NCBI RefSeq assembly: GCF_018122625.2
Contig: NZ_JAGQFT020000006.1
Span: 62,001 to 126,000, forward strand
Direction of reading: 5' to 3'
Length of the DNA: 64,000 bases
Origin: Coralloluteibacterium stylophorae
GTDB lineage: Bacteria > Pseudomonadota > Gammaproteobacteria > Xanthomonadales > Xanthomonadaceae
Below are positions 41,339-50,297 of the stretch, piece after piece. Position 1 is the stretch's first letter, and each line of letters starts with the position of its first letter. The notes beneath the pieces were generated by a model, which was given only the letters and a program-made list of their open reading frames with translations, made no database searches and was not told the origin of the DNA. Position numbers and translations under genes: made by a program.

Positions 41339-42691
41339 ATGTCCCGCATCCCGCGCATTCGCCCCCTCCTCCTCGCGGCAGCGCTGTCCGTCGCCCTCGC
41401 TGCCTGCGGTGGCTCGGGCCAGCCCCAGGGCATGCCGCCCGCGCAGGTCGGCACCGTCACCGTGCAGCCGGGCGAGACGGCGATCGTCAACGAGCTTCCC
41501 GGCCGCCTGTCGCCCACGCGCGTCGCCGAGGTCCGCGCCCGCGTCCCCGGCATCGTGCTCGAGCGCACCTTCGTCGAGGGCAGCGAGGTCGAGGAAGGCG
41601 ACGTGCTGTTCCGGATCGATCCGGCGCCGCTGCGGGCCGAGGCGGCCAGCGCCGAGGCCTCGGTCGCCCAGGCCGAGGCCGACGCCTTCCAGGCACGCGC
41701 GCTCGCCAGGCGCTACGAGCCGCTGATCCAGGAGAACGCGATCAGCAAGCAGGAGTACGACCAGGCGGTCGCGGCCCAGCGCCAGGCCGAGGCCCAGGTC
41801 GAGGCCGCGCGCGCCCAGCTCGAGGCGGCGAACATCAACCTCGACTACACCACCGTCACCGCCCCGATCTCCGGCCGCATCGGCCGCGCCCTGGTGACCG
41901 AGGGCGCGCTGGTGGGCCAGGGCGACGTGACGCCGCTGGCCACGGTGCAGCAGACCGATCCGATGTACGCCGACTTCACCCAGTCCGCCACCGACCTGCT
42001 GCAGCTGCGTCGCGCGCTGCAGGCCGGGCGCATCGAGGAGGTCGAGCCGGGCACCGCACGGGTGACCCTGATGCTGGAGGACGGCACCGAGTACCCGCTC
42101 CCGGGCAAGCTGCTGTTCTCCGACATCACCGTCGACGAGACCACGGGCCAGGTGCTGCTGCGCGGCATCTTCCCCAATCCCGACGGCATGCTGCTGCCCG
42201 GCGCCTACGTGCGCGTGCGGATCGAGCAGGCGGTCGCGCGCAACGCCATCACCGTCCCGCAGCAGGCGATCCAGCGCAACAGCGGCGGCCAGACCTTCGT
42301 CAGCGTGGTCGAGCAGGCCCCGCCCGCGGCGGGCCAGGAGGACCAGGAAGGCCAGGCGGCGCAGGGCCAGGGGCAACAGCCGGCCACCGTGGCGCAGCAG
42401 CGTACGGTGACGCTCGGCGGCACCATCGGCGACCGCTGGATCGTGGAGAGCGGCCTCGAGGCCGGCGACGTGGTGATCGTCGAGGGCTACCAGCGCGCCG
42501 CACCGGGCACGCCGGTGGTCGCCAGCCCGTGGACGCCGGCGAACGTGGACGCCGACCAGGCCGACCCGACGTCGCAGCAGGCCAATCCCGCCGTGTCCGG
42601 CCAGCCGCCGGGACGTGCGCCGGACGAGATGCCGCCGGCCAACGACGCGCCGGACCAGGCGGAGCAGACGCAGCCGTCCCCGCAGCAGTAA
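41339..42691 (+). CDS. RND efflux pump periplasmic adaptor lipoprotein
   Basis: 450 aa membrane fusion protein of the AcrA/MexA/SmeD type. Signal peptide with lipobox ALAAC (Cys23). It has the lipoyl half-motifs (VPGIVLERTFVEGSEVEEGDVLFRID), an alpha-hairpin with the heptad EAEADAFQARALARRYEPLIQENAISKQEYDQAVAAQRQAEAQVEAARAQLEAANINLDYTTVTAPISGRIGR, and beta-barrel segments. The C-terminal 60 residues are a disordered Gln/Pro/Asp-rich tail longer than in AcrA. It links the inner-membrane pump to the outer-membrane channel. First gene of the operon. Confidence 0.93.
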   Translation: MSRIPRIRPLLLAAALSVALAACGGSGQPQGMPPAQVGTVTVQPGETAIVNELPGRLSPTRVAEVRARVPGIVLERTFVEGSEVEEGDVLFRIDPAPLRAEAASAEASVAQAEADAFQARALARRYEPLIQENAISKQEYDQAVAAQRQAEAQVEAARAQLEAANINLDYTTVTAPISGRIGRALVTEGALVGQGDVTPLATVQQTDPMYADFTQSATDLLQLRRALQAGRIEEVEPGTARVTLMLEDGTEYPLPGKLLFSDITVDETTGQVLLRGIFPNPDGMLLPGAYVRVRIEQAVARNAITVPQQAIQRNSGGQTFVSVVEQAPPAAGQEDQEGQAAQGQGQQPATVAQQRTVTLGGTIGDRWIVESGLEAGDVVIVEGYQRAAPGTPVVASPWTPANVDADQADPTSQQANPAVSGQPPGRAPDEMPPANDAPDQAEQTQPSPQQ

Positions 42692-42764
42692 TGCCGGACC
42701 GCCGCGCCCTCGCGCGCGGCGGCTTCGCCGCGCCGATGCGCGGTGAGCGAACCGAGAACCGACC

Positions 42765-45700
42765 ATGCCGAATTTCTTCATCGACCGCCCGATCTTCGCC
42801 TGGGTGGTCGCGCTGTTCATCATCCTGTTCGGCGTCCTGGCGCTGCCGAACCTGCCGATCGCGCAGTACCCGGAGGTCGCGCCGCCGAGCATCGAGGTCA
42901 CCGCGACCTACCCCGGCGCCTCCGCCGAGCAGCTCGACGAGAGCGTCACCAGCCTCGTCGAGCAGGAGCTCAACGGCGCCGAGGGGATGATCTACTACGC
43001 CTCGACGAGTTCCTCCTCGGGCCGCGCCACGATTTCGGCGACCTTCGAGCCGGGCACCAACCCGCAGCTCGCCCAGGTCGAGGTACAGAACCGCATCCGT
43101 CGCGTGGAATCGCGCCTGCCGCAGCAGGTGCTGCAGCAGGGCCTGCAGGTCGAGCGCGCGAATGCCGGCTTCCTCATGGTCGGCTCGATGCTGTCGGACA
43201 ACCCGGAGATCGACCGCATCGCGCTCGGCGACTACGCCACGCGCAACGTCATCAACGAGATCCGCCGCGTGCCCGGCGTCGGCCAGGCGCAGCTGTTCGC
43301 CCCCGAGCGCGCGCTGCGCGTGTGGATCGACCCGGCCAAGCTGACCGGCCTGGACCTGCTGCCGTCCGACGTGTTCAACGCGATCAGCGCGCAGAACGCG
43401 CAGGTTTCGGCGGGCACCATCGGCGACCGCCCGTCGACGCCGACCCAGCAGATCACCGCCACGGTGACCGTGCGCGGCCAGCTGAGCACGCCCGAGGAGT
43501 TCGGCAACATCATCCTGCGCGCGAACCCCGATGGTTCGACCGTGCGCCTGCGCGACGTGGCGCGGGTCGAGGTCGGCGCGCAGACCTACCAGTTCATGTC
43601 CTACCAGAACGGTGTCGAGGCCGCGGCCTTCGGCGTGCAGCTGGCTCCGGGCGCCAACGCGCTGGCCACCTCGGAAGGCGTGCGCGCCAAGCTCGAGGAG
43701 CTGTCGGAGTACTTCCCGCAGGGCGTGCGCTACGACGTGCCCTACGACACCGCGCCGTTCATCGAGATCTCGATCGAGAAGGTGATCCACACCCTGGTCG
43801 AGGCGATCGTGCTGGTGTTCCTGGTGATGTTCCTGTTCCTGCAGAACATCCGCTACACCCTGATCCCGACCATCGTGGTGCCGATCGCCCTGCTCGGCAC
43901 GCTCGCCGTCCTCTACGCGCTGGGCTTCTCGGTCAACGTGCTGACCATGTTCGGCATGGTGCTGGCGATCGGCATCCTGGTCGACGACGCGATCATCGTG
44001 GTCGAGAACACCGAGCGCATCATGGCCGAGGAGGGCCTGACCCCGCGCGAGGCGGTGCGCAAGGCGATGCGCCAGATCACCGCGGCGATCGTCGGCATCA
44101 CCCTGGTGCTGATCGCGGTGTTCCTGCCGCTGGCCTTCATGAGCGGCTCGGTGGGCGTGATCTACCGCCAGTTCTCGGCCTCGATGGCAATCTCCATCGC
44201 CTTCTCGGGCTTCCTGGCGCTGTCGCTGACCCCGGCGTTGTGCGCGACCCTGCTCAAGCCCATCTCGCACGGCGGCGAGCACCAGCGCGAGGTGCGCCGC
44301 GGCCCGCTCGGCTGGATGGACCGCTTCTTCAACTGGTTCAACCGCTTCTTCGACCGCTCGACTCATCGCTACGAGGGTGGCGTCAGGCACGTCATCGGCC
44401 GACCCAAGCGCTACATGCTGGTGTTCCTGGCGATCGTGGCGCTGATGGCGGTGCTGTTCCTGCGCCTGCCGAGCTCGTTCCTGCCGGTCGAGGACCAGGG
44501 CTCGCTGCTGGTCGACATCCAGCTGCCGCCGAACGCCGCCGCCAACCGCACCCGCGAGGCCAGCCGCCAGATCGAGAACTACTACATGGGCGATCCGGCG
44601 ACCCGCCAGCGGGTGGCCGAGGCCTACGCCAGCGGCGACGAGGACCGCATCGACGAGGCGACCGAGGGTCTCACCCCGACCCAGCAGGCGGTCGAGAAGA
44701 TGGTCATGATCAACGGCTTCAGCTTCTCGGGCACGGGCCCGAACGCCGGCCTGTCGTTCGTGATCCTGCGCGACTGGGCCGAACGCGACGACGAGCAGTC
44801 GGCGCAGGCCATCGCCGACCGCGCGATCGGCGAGCTGTTCGCGATGTCGGGGATCAAGGACGGCACCGTGTTCTCGGTGGTGCCGCCGGCGATCCAGGGC
44901 CTGGGCACCAGCAGCGGCTTCGAGTTCCGCCTGCAGGACCGCGCCGGCCTCGGCCACGCGGCGCTGCAGGCCGCGAGCCAGGAGCTCATGAACAAGGCCC
45001 GCCAGGGCGGCATGATCGATCCGCAGTCGCTGCGCGTGGCCTCGCTGCCGGACGCGGCCCAGATCCAGGTCGAGATCGACCGCCAGAAGGCCAGCGCGCT
45101 GGGCGTGTCGTTCGCCGACATCAACCAGACGCTGTCGATCTCGATCGGCTCGACCATCGTCAACGATTTCCCGAACCAGGGCCGCATGCAGCGCGTCATG
45201 ATCCAGGCCGACACCGGCTGGCGCATGGCGCCCGAGGACATCCTCAGGCTCTACGTGCGCAATGCCCAGGGCGAGATGGTGCCGATGTCGGCCTTCGCCA
45301 CCATCGACTGGGTCTACGGCCCGGTGATGGTCTCGCGCTACAACGGCTACCCGTCGGTGAACATCTCCGGCGAGGGCGCCGCGGGGGTGAGCAGCGGCGC
45401 GGCGATGGAGGAGATGGCGCGCCTGGCCGACGAACTGCCGCCCGGCTTCGGCTTCGAGTGGACCGGGCAGTCGCTGCAGGAGCAGCAGTCCGGCGCGCAG
45501 GCGCCGATGCTGCTGGGCCTGTCGATCCTGGTGGTGTTCCTGGTGCTGGCCGCGCTCTACGAGAGCTGGTCGATCCCGCTTTCGGTGATCCTGGTGGTGC
45601 CGCTGGGCGTGCTCGGCGCGGTGCTCGCGGTGACCCTGGTGGGCATGCCCAACGACGTGTTCTTCAAGGTCGGCCTGATCACCATCATCGGCCTGTCGGC

Positions 45701-46064
45701 GAAGAACGCGATCCTCATCATCGAGTTCGCCAAGGACCTGCACGCGGAGGGCAAGGACCTGCTCGAATCGACGCTGGAGGCTGCGCGGCTGCGCTTCCGC
45801 CCGATCCTGATGACCTCGCTGGCGTTCGGCTTCGGCGTGGTGCCGCTGGCACTGGCCACCGGCGCGAGCTCGGCCAGCCAGCGCGCGGTCGGCGTCGGCG
45901 TGCTCGGCGGCATCGTCGCCGCGACCGTGCTGGCGGTGTTCCTGGTGCCGGTGTTCTTCGTCTTCGTCAGCAACCTGTTCAAGCCGAAGCCGCGCTACCA
46001 CGACCGCTATCCGACCTCGTTCGAACCCGGGCGCGACCACGACGCGCCGGCGCAGGAGCACTGA
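42765..46064 (+). CDS. RND inner-membrane multidrug transporter (AcrB/MexB/SmeE type, HAE1)
   Basis: 1099 aa. Starts MPNFFIDRPIFAWVVALFIILFG, the hallmark N-terminus; TM4 contains the proton-relay GILVDDAIIVVENTERIM with two aspartates, and TM10-12 include KNAILIIEFAKDLH. It uses the proton gradient to export drugs and solvents. It is about 50 residues longer than AcrB (1049): a charged insertion of roughly 30 residues at about 608-640 (GDPATRQRVAEAYASGDEDRIDEATEG) splits the periplasmic region between YYM and VMINGF, and the C-terminus is extended. One base separates it from the outer-membrane gene. Confidence 0.94.
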   Translation: MPNFFIDRPIFAWVVALFIILFGVLALPNLPIAQYPEVAPPSIEVTATYPGASAEQLDESVTSLVEQELNGAEGMIYYASTSSSSGRATISATFEPGTNPQLAQVEVQNRIRRVESRLPQQVLQQGLQVERANAGFLMVGSMLSDNPEIDRIALGDYATRNVINEIRRVPGVGQAQLFAPERALRVWIDPAKLTGLDLLPSDVFNAISAQNAQVSAGTIGDRPSTPTQQITATVTVRGQLSTPEEFGNIILRANPDGSTVRLRDVARVEVGAQTYQFMSYQNGVEAAAFGVQLAPGANALATSEGVRAKLEELSEYFPQGVRYDVPYDTAPFIEISIEKVIHTLVEAIVLVFLVMFLFLQNIRYTLIPTIVVPIALLGTLAVLYALGFSVNVLTMFGMVLAIGILVDDAIIVVENTERIMAEEGLTPREAVRKAMRQITAAIVGITLVLIAVFLPLAFMSGSVGVIYRQFSASMAISIAFSGFLALSLTPALCATLLKPISHGGEHQREVRRGPLGWMDRFFNWFNRFFDRSTHRYEGGVRHVIGRPKRYMLVFLAIVALMAVLFLRLPSSFLPVEDQGSLLVDIQLPPNAAANRTREASRQIENYYMGDPATRQRVAEAYASGDEDRIDEATEGLTPTQQAVEKMVMINGFSFSGTGPNAGLSFVILRDWAERDDEQSAQAIADRAIGELFAMSGIKDGTVFSVVPPAIQGLGTSSGFEFRLQDRAGLGHAALQAASQELMNKARQGGMIDPQSLRVASLPDAAQIQVEIDRQKASALGVSFADINQTLSISIGSTIVNDFPNQGRMQRVMIQADTGWRMAPEDILRLYVRNAQGEMVPMSAFATIDWVYGPVMVSRYNGYPSVNISGEGAAGVSSGAAMEEMARLADELPPGFGFEWTGQSLQEQQSGAQAPMLLGLSILVVFLVLAALYESWSIPLSVILVVPLGVLGAVLAVTLVGMPNDVFFKVGLITIIGLSAKNAILIIEFAKDLHAEGKDLLESTLEAARLRFRPILMTSLAFGFGVVPLALATGASSASQRAVGVGVLGGIVAATVLAVFLVPVFFVFVSNLFKPKPRYHDRYPTSFEPGRDHDAPAQEH

Positions 46065-46065
46065 C

Positions 46066-47592
46066 ATGACGCTGACCAGAACCACGCCGCGCATCGCCCT
46101 CGGCACGGCCATCGCCCTGGCGCTGGCCGCCTGCTCGATGGCGCCGCGCTACGAGCGGCCGATCGCGCCGGTCGCCGGCACCTTCCCCTTCGCCGGCGAG
46201 ACGCTGGAGGAAGGCGCCGGCGCGGTCGGCGGCGCCGCCGACCGGCTGGCGCCCGACATCGGCTGGCGCGAGTTCCTGGGCGACCCGCGGCTCGGGCGCC
46301 TGGTCGAGCTGGCGCTGGTCAACAACCGCGACCTGCAGCTGGCGGTGCTCAACGTCGAGGCCGCGCGCGCGCAGTTCCAGATCCAGCGCGCCGACCAGTT
46401 CCCGACCCTCGGCCTCAGCGCGCAGGGCACGCGCCAGCGCATCCCGGGCGGCGTCGCGGTGAGCCCCGGCGTGCCGGCGACCGGCGGCGGCGTGTTCGAG
46501 CAGTACACCGTGGGCCTGGGCCTGTCGGCGTTCGAGCTCGACCTGTTCGGCCGCGTGCGCAGCCTGCGCGATGCGGCGCTGCGCGAATACCTGTCGACCG
46601 TGGAGGCGCGCCGCAGCGCGCAGATCTCGCTGGTCGCCTCGGTCGCCACCGCCTACCTCAACGAACGCGCCGCCGACGAGCGCCTGGCGATCGTCGAGGC
46701 CTCGCAGGAGACCTGGGAGGAGAGCTACCGCCTGGCCCAGCTCCGCTTCGACGCCGGCGTCGGCTCCGAGCTCGACCTGCGCGAGGCGCAGACCCTGATC
46801 GCCACCGCCCGCGCCGACCTCGCCGCCGCACGCCGCGAGGCCGCGCAGGCGCACAACACGCTGGTGCTCCTGGTCGGCCAGCCGCTGCCCGAGGAAGACC
46901 TGCCGCCGGCGCTGCCGCTCGGCGAGCAGGAACTGCTGGCCGACATTCCCGCCGGCCTGCCGTCCGACCTGATCGAGCGCCGCCCGGACATCCTCGCCGC
47001 CGAACAGTCCCTGCGCGGGGCCAATGCGAGCATCGGTGCCGCGCGCGCCGCGTTCTTCCCCACCATCAGCCTGACCGGCAGCCTGGGCTCGACCAGCACC
47101 GACCTCGACAACCTGTTCGACAGCGGCACCCGGAGCTGGAGCTTCACCCCCCAGATCACGCTGCCGATCTTCGACACCGGCCGCAACCTCGCCGGCCTCG
47201 ACCTGGCCTGGGTGCGCCGGAACATCGCCGTGGTCCAGTACGAGCAGACCATCCAGACCGCGTTCCGAGAGGTCGCCGACGGCCTCGCCGCGCGCGCTAC
47301 CCTGGACGAGGAACTCGATGCGCAGAACGCACTGGTCGAGGCGTCGCAGCGACGCTTCGAGCTCAGCCAGCTACGCTACGAGGCCGGCGTCGACAGCAGC
47401 ATCCAGCTGCTCGATGCGCAGCGGTCGCTCTACAACGCCCAGCAGGCGCAGCTGCAGACCCGCCTGCTGCGCCTGACCAGCCTGGTCGACCTGTACCGCG
47501 CCCTCGGCGGCGGCTGGCAGCCGGCCGACGAGGCGACGGCGGCCGAGGTCGCCTCCGCACCCGCGGCGGATCCCGAGCCGTCCACGCCCTGA
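46066..47592 (+). CDS. RND pump outer-membrane channel lipoprotein (OprM/SmeF type)
   Basis: 508 aa. Lipobox LALAAC (Cys23). Two TolC-like repeats are present: the first holds DIGWREFLGDPRLGRLVELALVNNRDLQLAVLNVEAARAQFQIQRAD, the second DLIERRPDILAAEQSLRGANASIGAARAAFFPTISLTGSLG. These form the beta-barrel and the alpha-helical tunnel. The C-terminal RYEAGVDSSIQLLDAQRSLYNAQQAQLQTRL is typical. A long Ala/Glu/Pro tail ends the protein. It completes the tripartite pump. Confidence 0.94.
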   Translation: MTLTRTTPRIALGTAIALALAACSMAPRYERPIAPVAGTFPFAGETLEEGAGAVGGAADRLAPDIGWREFLGDPRLGRLVELALVNNRDLQLAVLNVEAARAQFQIQRADQFPTLGLSAQGTRQRIPGGVAVSPGVPATGGGVFEQYTVGLGLSAFELDLFGRVRSLRDAALREYLSTVEARRSAQISLVASVATAYLNERAADERLAIVEASQETWEESYRLAQLRFDAGVGSELDLREAQTLIATARADLAAARREAAQAHNTLVLLVGQPLPEEDLPPALPLGEQELLADIPAGLPSDLIERRPDILAAEQSLRGANASIGAARAAFFPTISLTGSLGSTSTDLDNLFDSGTRSWSFTPQITLPIFDTGRNLAGLDLAWVRRNIAVVQYEQTIQTAFREVADGLAARATLDEELDAQNALVEASQRRFELSQLRYEAGVDSSIQLLDAQRSLYNAQQAQLQTRLLRLTSLVDLYRALGGGWQPADEATAAEVASAPAADPEPSTP

Positions 47593-47649
47593 TCCGGCGC
47601 GGACGTGCAGGATCCGCGTCCCACCACAGCAAGAAGAACCGACAACGAC

Positions 47650-48141
47650 ATGGCCCATCCCCGCTCCCTCGCCGCCGCCATCCTCGCGATTGGACTGTCG
47701 GCCGCCACCCTGCCCGCGCAGGCACAGCAGTTCGAGATCGCCGGCGGCGTCGCCAAGAAACACGAGGGCGAGACCACCGAGGTCTTCTCCGCGCACTGGC
47801 TGCCCGAGCTGCGCCGCATCGGCAACGCCACGCTGCGCGCCGACATCGCCTATTACCGCGTGCAGGGCCGCGATGTCGACGACACCGACTGGGAGCTCGA
47901 GGAGGACGTCGACGTGTTCGGCGCCGGCGCGCGCTACGAGCACGACAACGGGCTGGTCCTGGGCTTCGCCATCGCCGCGCAGCATGGCTACACCGATGCG
48001 CTGTCAGGCGACCCGCAGTTCATCTCGCAGGTGGGCTGGCGCTGGCGCGCGCTGACGCTCAGCGTGCGCCACATATCCAACGCCGGCTACGAGAGCCCGA
48101 ACCAGGGCGAGAGCATGGTGATGGCGGGCTTCCGCTTCTGA
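47650..48141 (+). CDS. PagL-like lipid A 3-O-deacylase
   Basis: 163 aa with a Sec signal peptide (about residues 1-25, ending AQA) and an 8-stranded beta-barrel pattern. The C-terminal motif SVRHISNAGYESPNQG matches the PagL active site, with His141 and Ser143 (HxSN). In Pseudomonas PagL the third residue is Glu 14 positions after the His; here a Glu lies at +13, so its role is uncertain. PagL removes the 3-O-linked acyl chain of lipid A in the outer membrane. The 57-bp gap after the pump channel gene and the terminator behind suggest it belongs to the same operon. Confidence 0.82.
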   Translation: MAHPRSLAAAILAIGLSAATLPAQAQQFEIAGGVAKKHEGETTEVFSAHWLPELRRIGNATLRADIAYYRVQGRDVDDTDWELEEDVDVFGAGARYEHDNGLVLGFAIAAQHGYTDALSGDPQFISQVGWRWRALTLSVRHISNAGYESPNQGESMVMAGFRF

Positions 48142-48170
48142 GCGGACGCGCCAGGCCCTCGTTCGACACG

Positions 48171-48197
48171 AAAAGGCGGGCTGAGGCCCGCCTTTTC
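48171..48197. terminator. Bidirectional terminator after the PagL-like gene
   Basis: An 11-bp stem AAAAGGCGGGC / GCCCGCCTTTT with a TGAG loop. Its A and T tracts serve both strands, ending the efflux/pagL unit and the opposing pspC-like gene. Confidence 0.88.
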
Positions 48198-48216
48198 ACA
48201 TGCATGGACCGCGGGA

Positions 48217-48417
48217 TCAGGCGCCCGGCTCGTCCGGGAGCACCATCCACAGGATCAGGTAGACCAGGATCCCCGGGAACGCCGCCGACAGGATCGAGAC
48301 CAGGACGAAGATCATCCGCAACGCAGTGGAGCTGAAGCCGAAGCGGTGCGCGATGCCGCCGAGCACGCCGGCGATCCAGCGGTCGTTGCGCGCGCGGTGG
48401 ATCGTGGTGGAAGCCAT
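48217..48417 (-). CDS. PspC-domain small membrane protein
   Basis: 66 aa. The PspC pattern is complete: RARNDRWIAGVLGGIAHRFG followed by a helix LRMIFVLVSILSAAFPGILVYLILWMVLP. This small inner-membrane domain is a partner in phage-shock (Psp) and other envelope-stress responses; a stand-alone short form has no firm function. The ATG at 48417 has AGAGGG upstream; a GTG three codons earlier is possible. Confidence 0.88.
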   Translation of the reverse strand: MASTTIHRARNDRWIAGVLGGIAHRFGFSSTALRMIFVLVSILSAAFPGILVYLILWMVLPDEPGA

Positions 48418-48506
48418 CGTGTGCACCCTCTGCAGGACGGGCCGCCACTGTTGCGGGCCTCGCGCTGGCGGCGCGTGAAGCGCGCCGCCGACGCTTTAGC
48501 CGCACT

Positions 48507-49196
48507 TCAGCCCTGCGGCGCGTCCGCGCCGACGCCCTGCAGCCAGGCGTCCACCACGGGACGCCACAGCGCATAGCCCTGCGCCGTCATGTGCAGCCCG
48601 TCGTCGAGGAACAGTTCCGGCCGCGGCTCGCCCCGGGCGTCGAGCATTGGCGTGAAGACGTCGAGGAAGGCGACGTCGTCCTGTCCCGCGGCCCAGTCAT
48701 GGATCAGCGCATTGGCGCGGGCGCCCGCATCCATCAGCGCGCGCCGGGCGATGCTCGGCTTGACCGCGATGTAGGCGATCGGCAGGTCCGGATAGCGCGA
48801 CCGCACCGTCTCCACGAACTCCACGAAGTCGTCGCGCAGCTGCTCGGGGCTGTCGCCGTTCATGATGTCGTTGTCGCCGGCGTACATGACGATGGCGCGC
48901 GGCCGGTACGGCAGCACGATGCGCCGGGCGAAGTGGGTCGTGTCGTCGAGGTCCGAGCCGCCGAAGCCGCGGTTGATGGTGGCGACGCCGGGGAAGTCGC
49001 TGTCGAGCGTCCTCCACATCACGATCGACGAGCTGCCGACGAACAGCACCGCGTCGCGCGGCGGCGGATTCTGCCTGTCCGCCGCCTCGAACTCCGCGAT
49101 CGCCGGCTCCCATTCCGCATGGCCGCGGTCGACGGGCTGCTGGGCGTGGGCGAGGAACGGGGCGAGCAGGAGCAGGCAGGAACTCAGTCGTATCAT
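48507..49196 (-). CDS. Periplasmic SGNH/GDSL-type hydrolase
   Basis: 229 aa. A signal peptide (residues 1-18, ending AHA) precedes an SGNH fold. Blocks seen are VLFVGSSSIVMW (catalytic Ser), GGSDLDD (Gly), YAGDNDIMNG (Asn) and DGLHMTAQGY (Asp/His). It should be an esterase or acylhydrolase of unknown substrate. Its ATG overlaps the phaC stop by four bases (ATGA), so it is translated with the PHA synthase genes; a link to PHA or acyl ester metabolism is inference. Confidence 0.87.
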   Translation of the reverse strand: MIRLSSCLLLLAPFLAHAQQPVDRGHAEWEPAIAEFEAADRQNPPPRDAVLFVGSSSIVMWRTLDSDFPGVATINRGFGGSDLDDTTHFARRIVLPYRPRAIVMYAGDNDIMNGDSPEQLRDDFVEFVETVRSRYPDLPIAYIAVKPSIARRALMDAGARANALIHDWAAGQDDVAFLDVFTPMLDARGEPRPELFLDDGLHMTAQGYALWRPVVDAWLQGVGADAPQG

Positions 49197-50296
49197 CGGG
49201 AAGCGGCCTTTCGGGGGGAACGGGAATCGGGATCGCGCGCGCGCAGCCAGTCGTGGATGGCCTGCGGCACGTCCTTCTGCGCGCGACCGGACACGTAGAT
49301 GCCGATGTGGCCGCTGCGGAAGGCGAACTCCGTGTAGTCGCGCGTGCCGAGCAGCGGCCCGAGCGCGCGCGAGGACGCCGGCGGGACCAGGTGATCGTGC
49401 TCGGCATAGATGTTGAGCACCGGGACGTCGATGCGCGCGAGGTCCACCGCCTCGCCGCCGATCTCGACACTGGCCTCGACCAGACCGTTGCGCTGGTAGA
49501 AGTCGCGGATGAACTGGCGGAACGCCTCGCCTGCGAGGTCCGGCGAATCGAAGATCCACTTCTCCATCCGCAGGAAGTTCTCGAGCTCGGTGACGTCGTC
49601 GAGGATGTCGGTCATCTGCACGTACTTGTGCACCATCAGCCGCCACGGCTTGAGGGCCAGGTAGGTCCAGTTCATCAGGTCGGCGGGCACGTTGCCGAGG
49701 GTGTCGACGAAGAGGTCGATGTCGATGCCGCGCGCCCAGTGCGCGAGGAGGTTGCCCTCGGTGTGGAAGTCCACCGGCGTCACCATCGTGACCAGGTTGC
49801 GGACCCGGCCGGGGTTGAGCGCGGCGTAGCACAGCGCGAAGGTGCCGCCCTGGCAGATCCCGAGCATGTCGATCGCGTCGACGCCGTGCCGGCGGCGCAG
49901 GTGCTCGACGCAGTCGGCGACGTGGCCCTGGATGTAGTCCTCGAGGGTGAGGTAGCGGTCGCTGCCGTCGGGATAGCCCCAGTCGATGATGTAGACGTCC
50001 TCGCCGCGCGCGAGCAGGCCGCGCACCAGCGAACGGTCGCTCTGCAGGTCGGTCATGTAGGGGCGGTTGACCAGCGCGTAGACGATCAGCAGCGGCACCT
50101 TCGCCGTCGGCGCGCGCTCGCCGCGGAAGCGGTACAGCACCATCTTGCCGTCGCTGTGGACCGCCTCGCGCGCGGTGACGCCGACGTCGAGTTCGCCGAT
50201 TCCGGCGAGCGTGTCCATGCCCGCGGCGAGCTTCTCGCGCAGCCGCGCCATCTCGGCCATCAGGGCCTCGTGGGTGAAGTCGAGCGGCCCCGCCAC
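49193..50296 (-). CDS. phaC: Class III PHA synthase catalytic subunit PhaC
   Basis: 367 aa. It polymerises 3-hydroxyacyl-CoA to polyhydroxybutyrate with PhaE. The triad is Cys148 (LGICQGGTFA), Asp301 (YAEHDHLVPP) and His330 (RSGHIGIYVSG), one off from Allochromatium PhaC, which supports the GTG start at 50296. That start has GGAGG five bases before it and lies one base after the phaE stop. The short length and phaE neighbour mark class III. The last 16 residues (ARDPDSRSPRKAASR) are extra and overlap GGGAAC/GGGAATC heptamers on the complementary strand, so this tail seems repeat-derived. Confidence 0.95.
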   Translation of the reverse strand: MAGPLDFTHEALMAEMARLREKLAAGMDTLAGIGELDVGVTAREAVHSDGKMVLYRFRGERAPTAKVPLLIVYALVNRPYMTDLQSDRSLVRGLLARGEDVYIIDWGYPDGSDRYLTLEDYIQGHVADCVEHLRRRHGVDAIDMLGICQGGTFALCYAALNPGRVRNLVTMVTPVDFHTEGNLLAHWARGIDIDLFVDTLGNVPADLMNWTYLALKPWRLMVHKYVQMTDILDDVTELENFLRMEKWIFDSPDLAGEAFRQFIRDFYQRNGLVEASVEIGGEAVDLARIDVPVLNIYAEHDHLVPPASSRALGPLLGTRDYTEFAFRSGHIGIYVSGRAQKDVPQAIHDWLRARDPDSRSPRKAASR

Positions 50297-50297
50297 C

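Noticed and set aside
42300..46112. A 1270-codon open frame on the minus strand across the RND transporter
   Set aside because: It is antisense to a clear AcrB-type gene and made of Arg/His/Gly/Leu low-complexity sequence, as expected from high third-position GC. No family motif was seen.
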